DNA of 16,633 nt from Cymbomonas tetramitiformis (lineage: Eukaryota > Chlorophyta > Pyramimonadophyceae > Pyramimonadales > Pyramimonadaceae). Location: positions 1 to 16,633 of the forward strand of contig LGRX02015047.1 in NCBI GenBank assembly GCA_001247695.2. Reading direction: 5' to 3'. Shown in pieces: positions 15,703 to 16,633 of the stretch (position 1 is its first letter; each line of letters starts with the position of its first letter). A program made the position numbers and the translations under genes. Under the pieces are notes generated by a model, which worked only from the letters and a program-made list of their open reading frames with translations, was not told the origin of the DNA and did not search any database.

Positions 15703-16633
15703 GCTGCAGCTCCGCCCTGGGCACCGTCTTGAGGGCGCCCGTCTCCATCACGCCGACCTCCACCTTCTCCTCCGTGACAGAAGAATGGAGGATGACGACT
15801 TCGGAGCCCAACATTGCGAGGCCCCCGTCGAAGATGACGTTGTAGTCGACGCCCAAGAGGTTGGCAACGTCCTCGCCTTCCAAGCGCCTGCTTCGCCGGC
15901 GAGCTGCGTACTCCACCGTAAACTCTGTCAGGTTGTACACGGGCACATCCGATGACCTATCCACGTACGAATGTGCCCCCCGACGGACGTTCGGCCCCAG
16001 CTTTACGGCGTTCGACGGAATCGTCGGCCAGGAACAGCCAGGGTAGGCTTCCCCAAAGTGGAAAACCCCACGCCGGAACATTAATACCTCATATGCCTGC
16101 CCTACAAAAAGGGACTCCCTTGCACCACACCGCATGTGAGAACCCGGAAATATCCCCACTGGGTACCCTGGAGTGAAGCAAAAAATTAAGGAGAGTTCTG
16201 TGCCGTCTAAATGCGGGCTCTGCAGATCAGCCCCGGGTAGCGTCAGCAACGCAGACATCCCACCTTTCCCCTTGCGAAGTACGTCCGGTCGCACGGTGGT
16301 GCGCTTCCACCCTGGGTTTGCAATGACCTGCCTCCCTACCTCCGCAATCATCCTCCCCAGAAAACACCTCCGATCCACGTCTCCTATTCACCTACTACTG
16401 TCGTAGCGTGCATCCCGGTCCTCTGAATTCAGGTCGGCGAAGTTATCCAACCACTCCCCGGTCACGCAACCATCGTGCTCCTGAGGGCAAACTTCGACGC
16501 CCTCAACCCGTGCCACGCAAAACCCTTCCGTTTCCATGTCCCTCTCCCATCCTTCGGGCATTAACACACGGATATTGGACAGGTCGTCCTCGCCTGGCGA
16601 TGGCGTTTCCTTCTCATCCACCGCCTTTCCTCC
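15703..16633 (-). pseudogene. 2-oxoglutarate/Fe(II) oxygenase-like gene split by one TGA (partial)
   Basis: Two minus-strand open frames, 16391 to the right edge and 15635-16387, are in the same phase and separated only by TGA at 16388-16390. The downstream part has a double-stranded beta-helix signature: proximal SPHLDG (His and Asp about 55 residues in; His codon near 16213), CFTPGYPVGIFPGSH, and distal GVFHFGEAYP (His codon near 16060). This HxD...H triad binds Fe(II) in 2OG oxygenases. The basic strand-end residue that binds 2-oxoglutarate is not obvious. After about residue 165 an unrelated segment follows (NLLGVDYNVIFDGG...). The last 22 codons read into the 45-bp repeat, so the true exon probably ends near 15703. 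The upstream part contains MPEGWERDMETEGFCVARVE and continues off the window. Substrate unknown. Broken gene, missed intron or sequence error are all possible. Confidence 0.55.

Overview
This window looks like repeat-rich nuclear DNA from a eukaryote. Coding frames are split by GT-AG introns, one of which has a perfect TACTAAC branch-point motif. The recognisable genes are pieces of three eukaryotic transposon classes: a LINE, a Ty3/gypsy element and a CACTA (En/Spm) element. The CACTA parts (DUF4218- and DUF4216-like) are most common in green plants and their algal relatives, so an alga or plant-lineage genome is my best guess. I cannot name the species. Nothing bacterial is visible.

Layout, left to right. 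(1) 1-805: a GC-rich minus-strand frame with no stop that runs off the left edge. It carries a PrimPol/UL52-type zinc-binding motif followed by a 25-residue tandem repeat tail. (2) 1110 to about 2715: a plus-strand split gene of unknown function with Ser/Asp-rich repeats. Its introns hold a 259-bp tandem repeat and copies of a palindromic repeat. (3) About 2700-8560, minus strand: a LINE with reverse transcriptase, RNase H and a C-terminal Cys/His motif. It is truncated at both ends and broken by one homopolymer frameshift and one in-frame stop. (4) About 8570-9180: an orphan gypsy reverse transcriptase core, plus strand. (5) 9181-11831: no convincing gene. It holds long inverted repeats, a 75-76 bp palindromic array, AT-rich DNA and a tRNA-like sequence. 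(6) 11832-13176: three phase-compatible CACTA exons. (7) 13177-14724: noncoding, with a TGTCAT repeat. (8) 14725-15076: a DUF4216-like CACTA exon. (9) 15139-15701: another palindromic array and short direct repeats. (10) 15703-16633, minus strand: a 2-oxoglutarate/Fe(II) oxygenase-like frame split by one TGA.

The unifying signal is a short palindromic motif set (ACATGGCCATGT and GTAGGGCCCTAC). It fills the predicted introns of unrelated genes and lies where coding homology stops. Array units also carry a consensus 5' splice donor (AAGGTAAGT or AGGGTAAGT). This resembles an introner-like or intron-colonising satellite family, and it is the most interesting candidate in the window.
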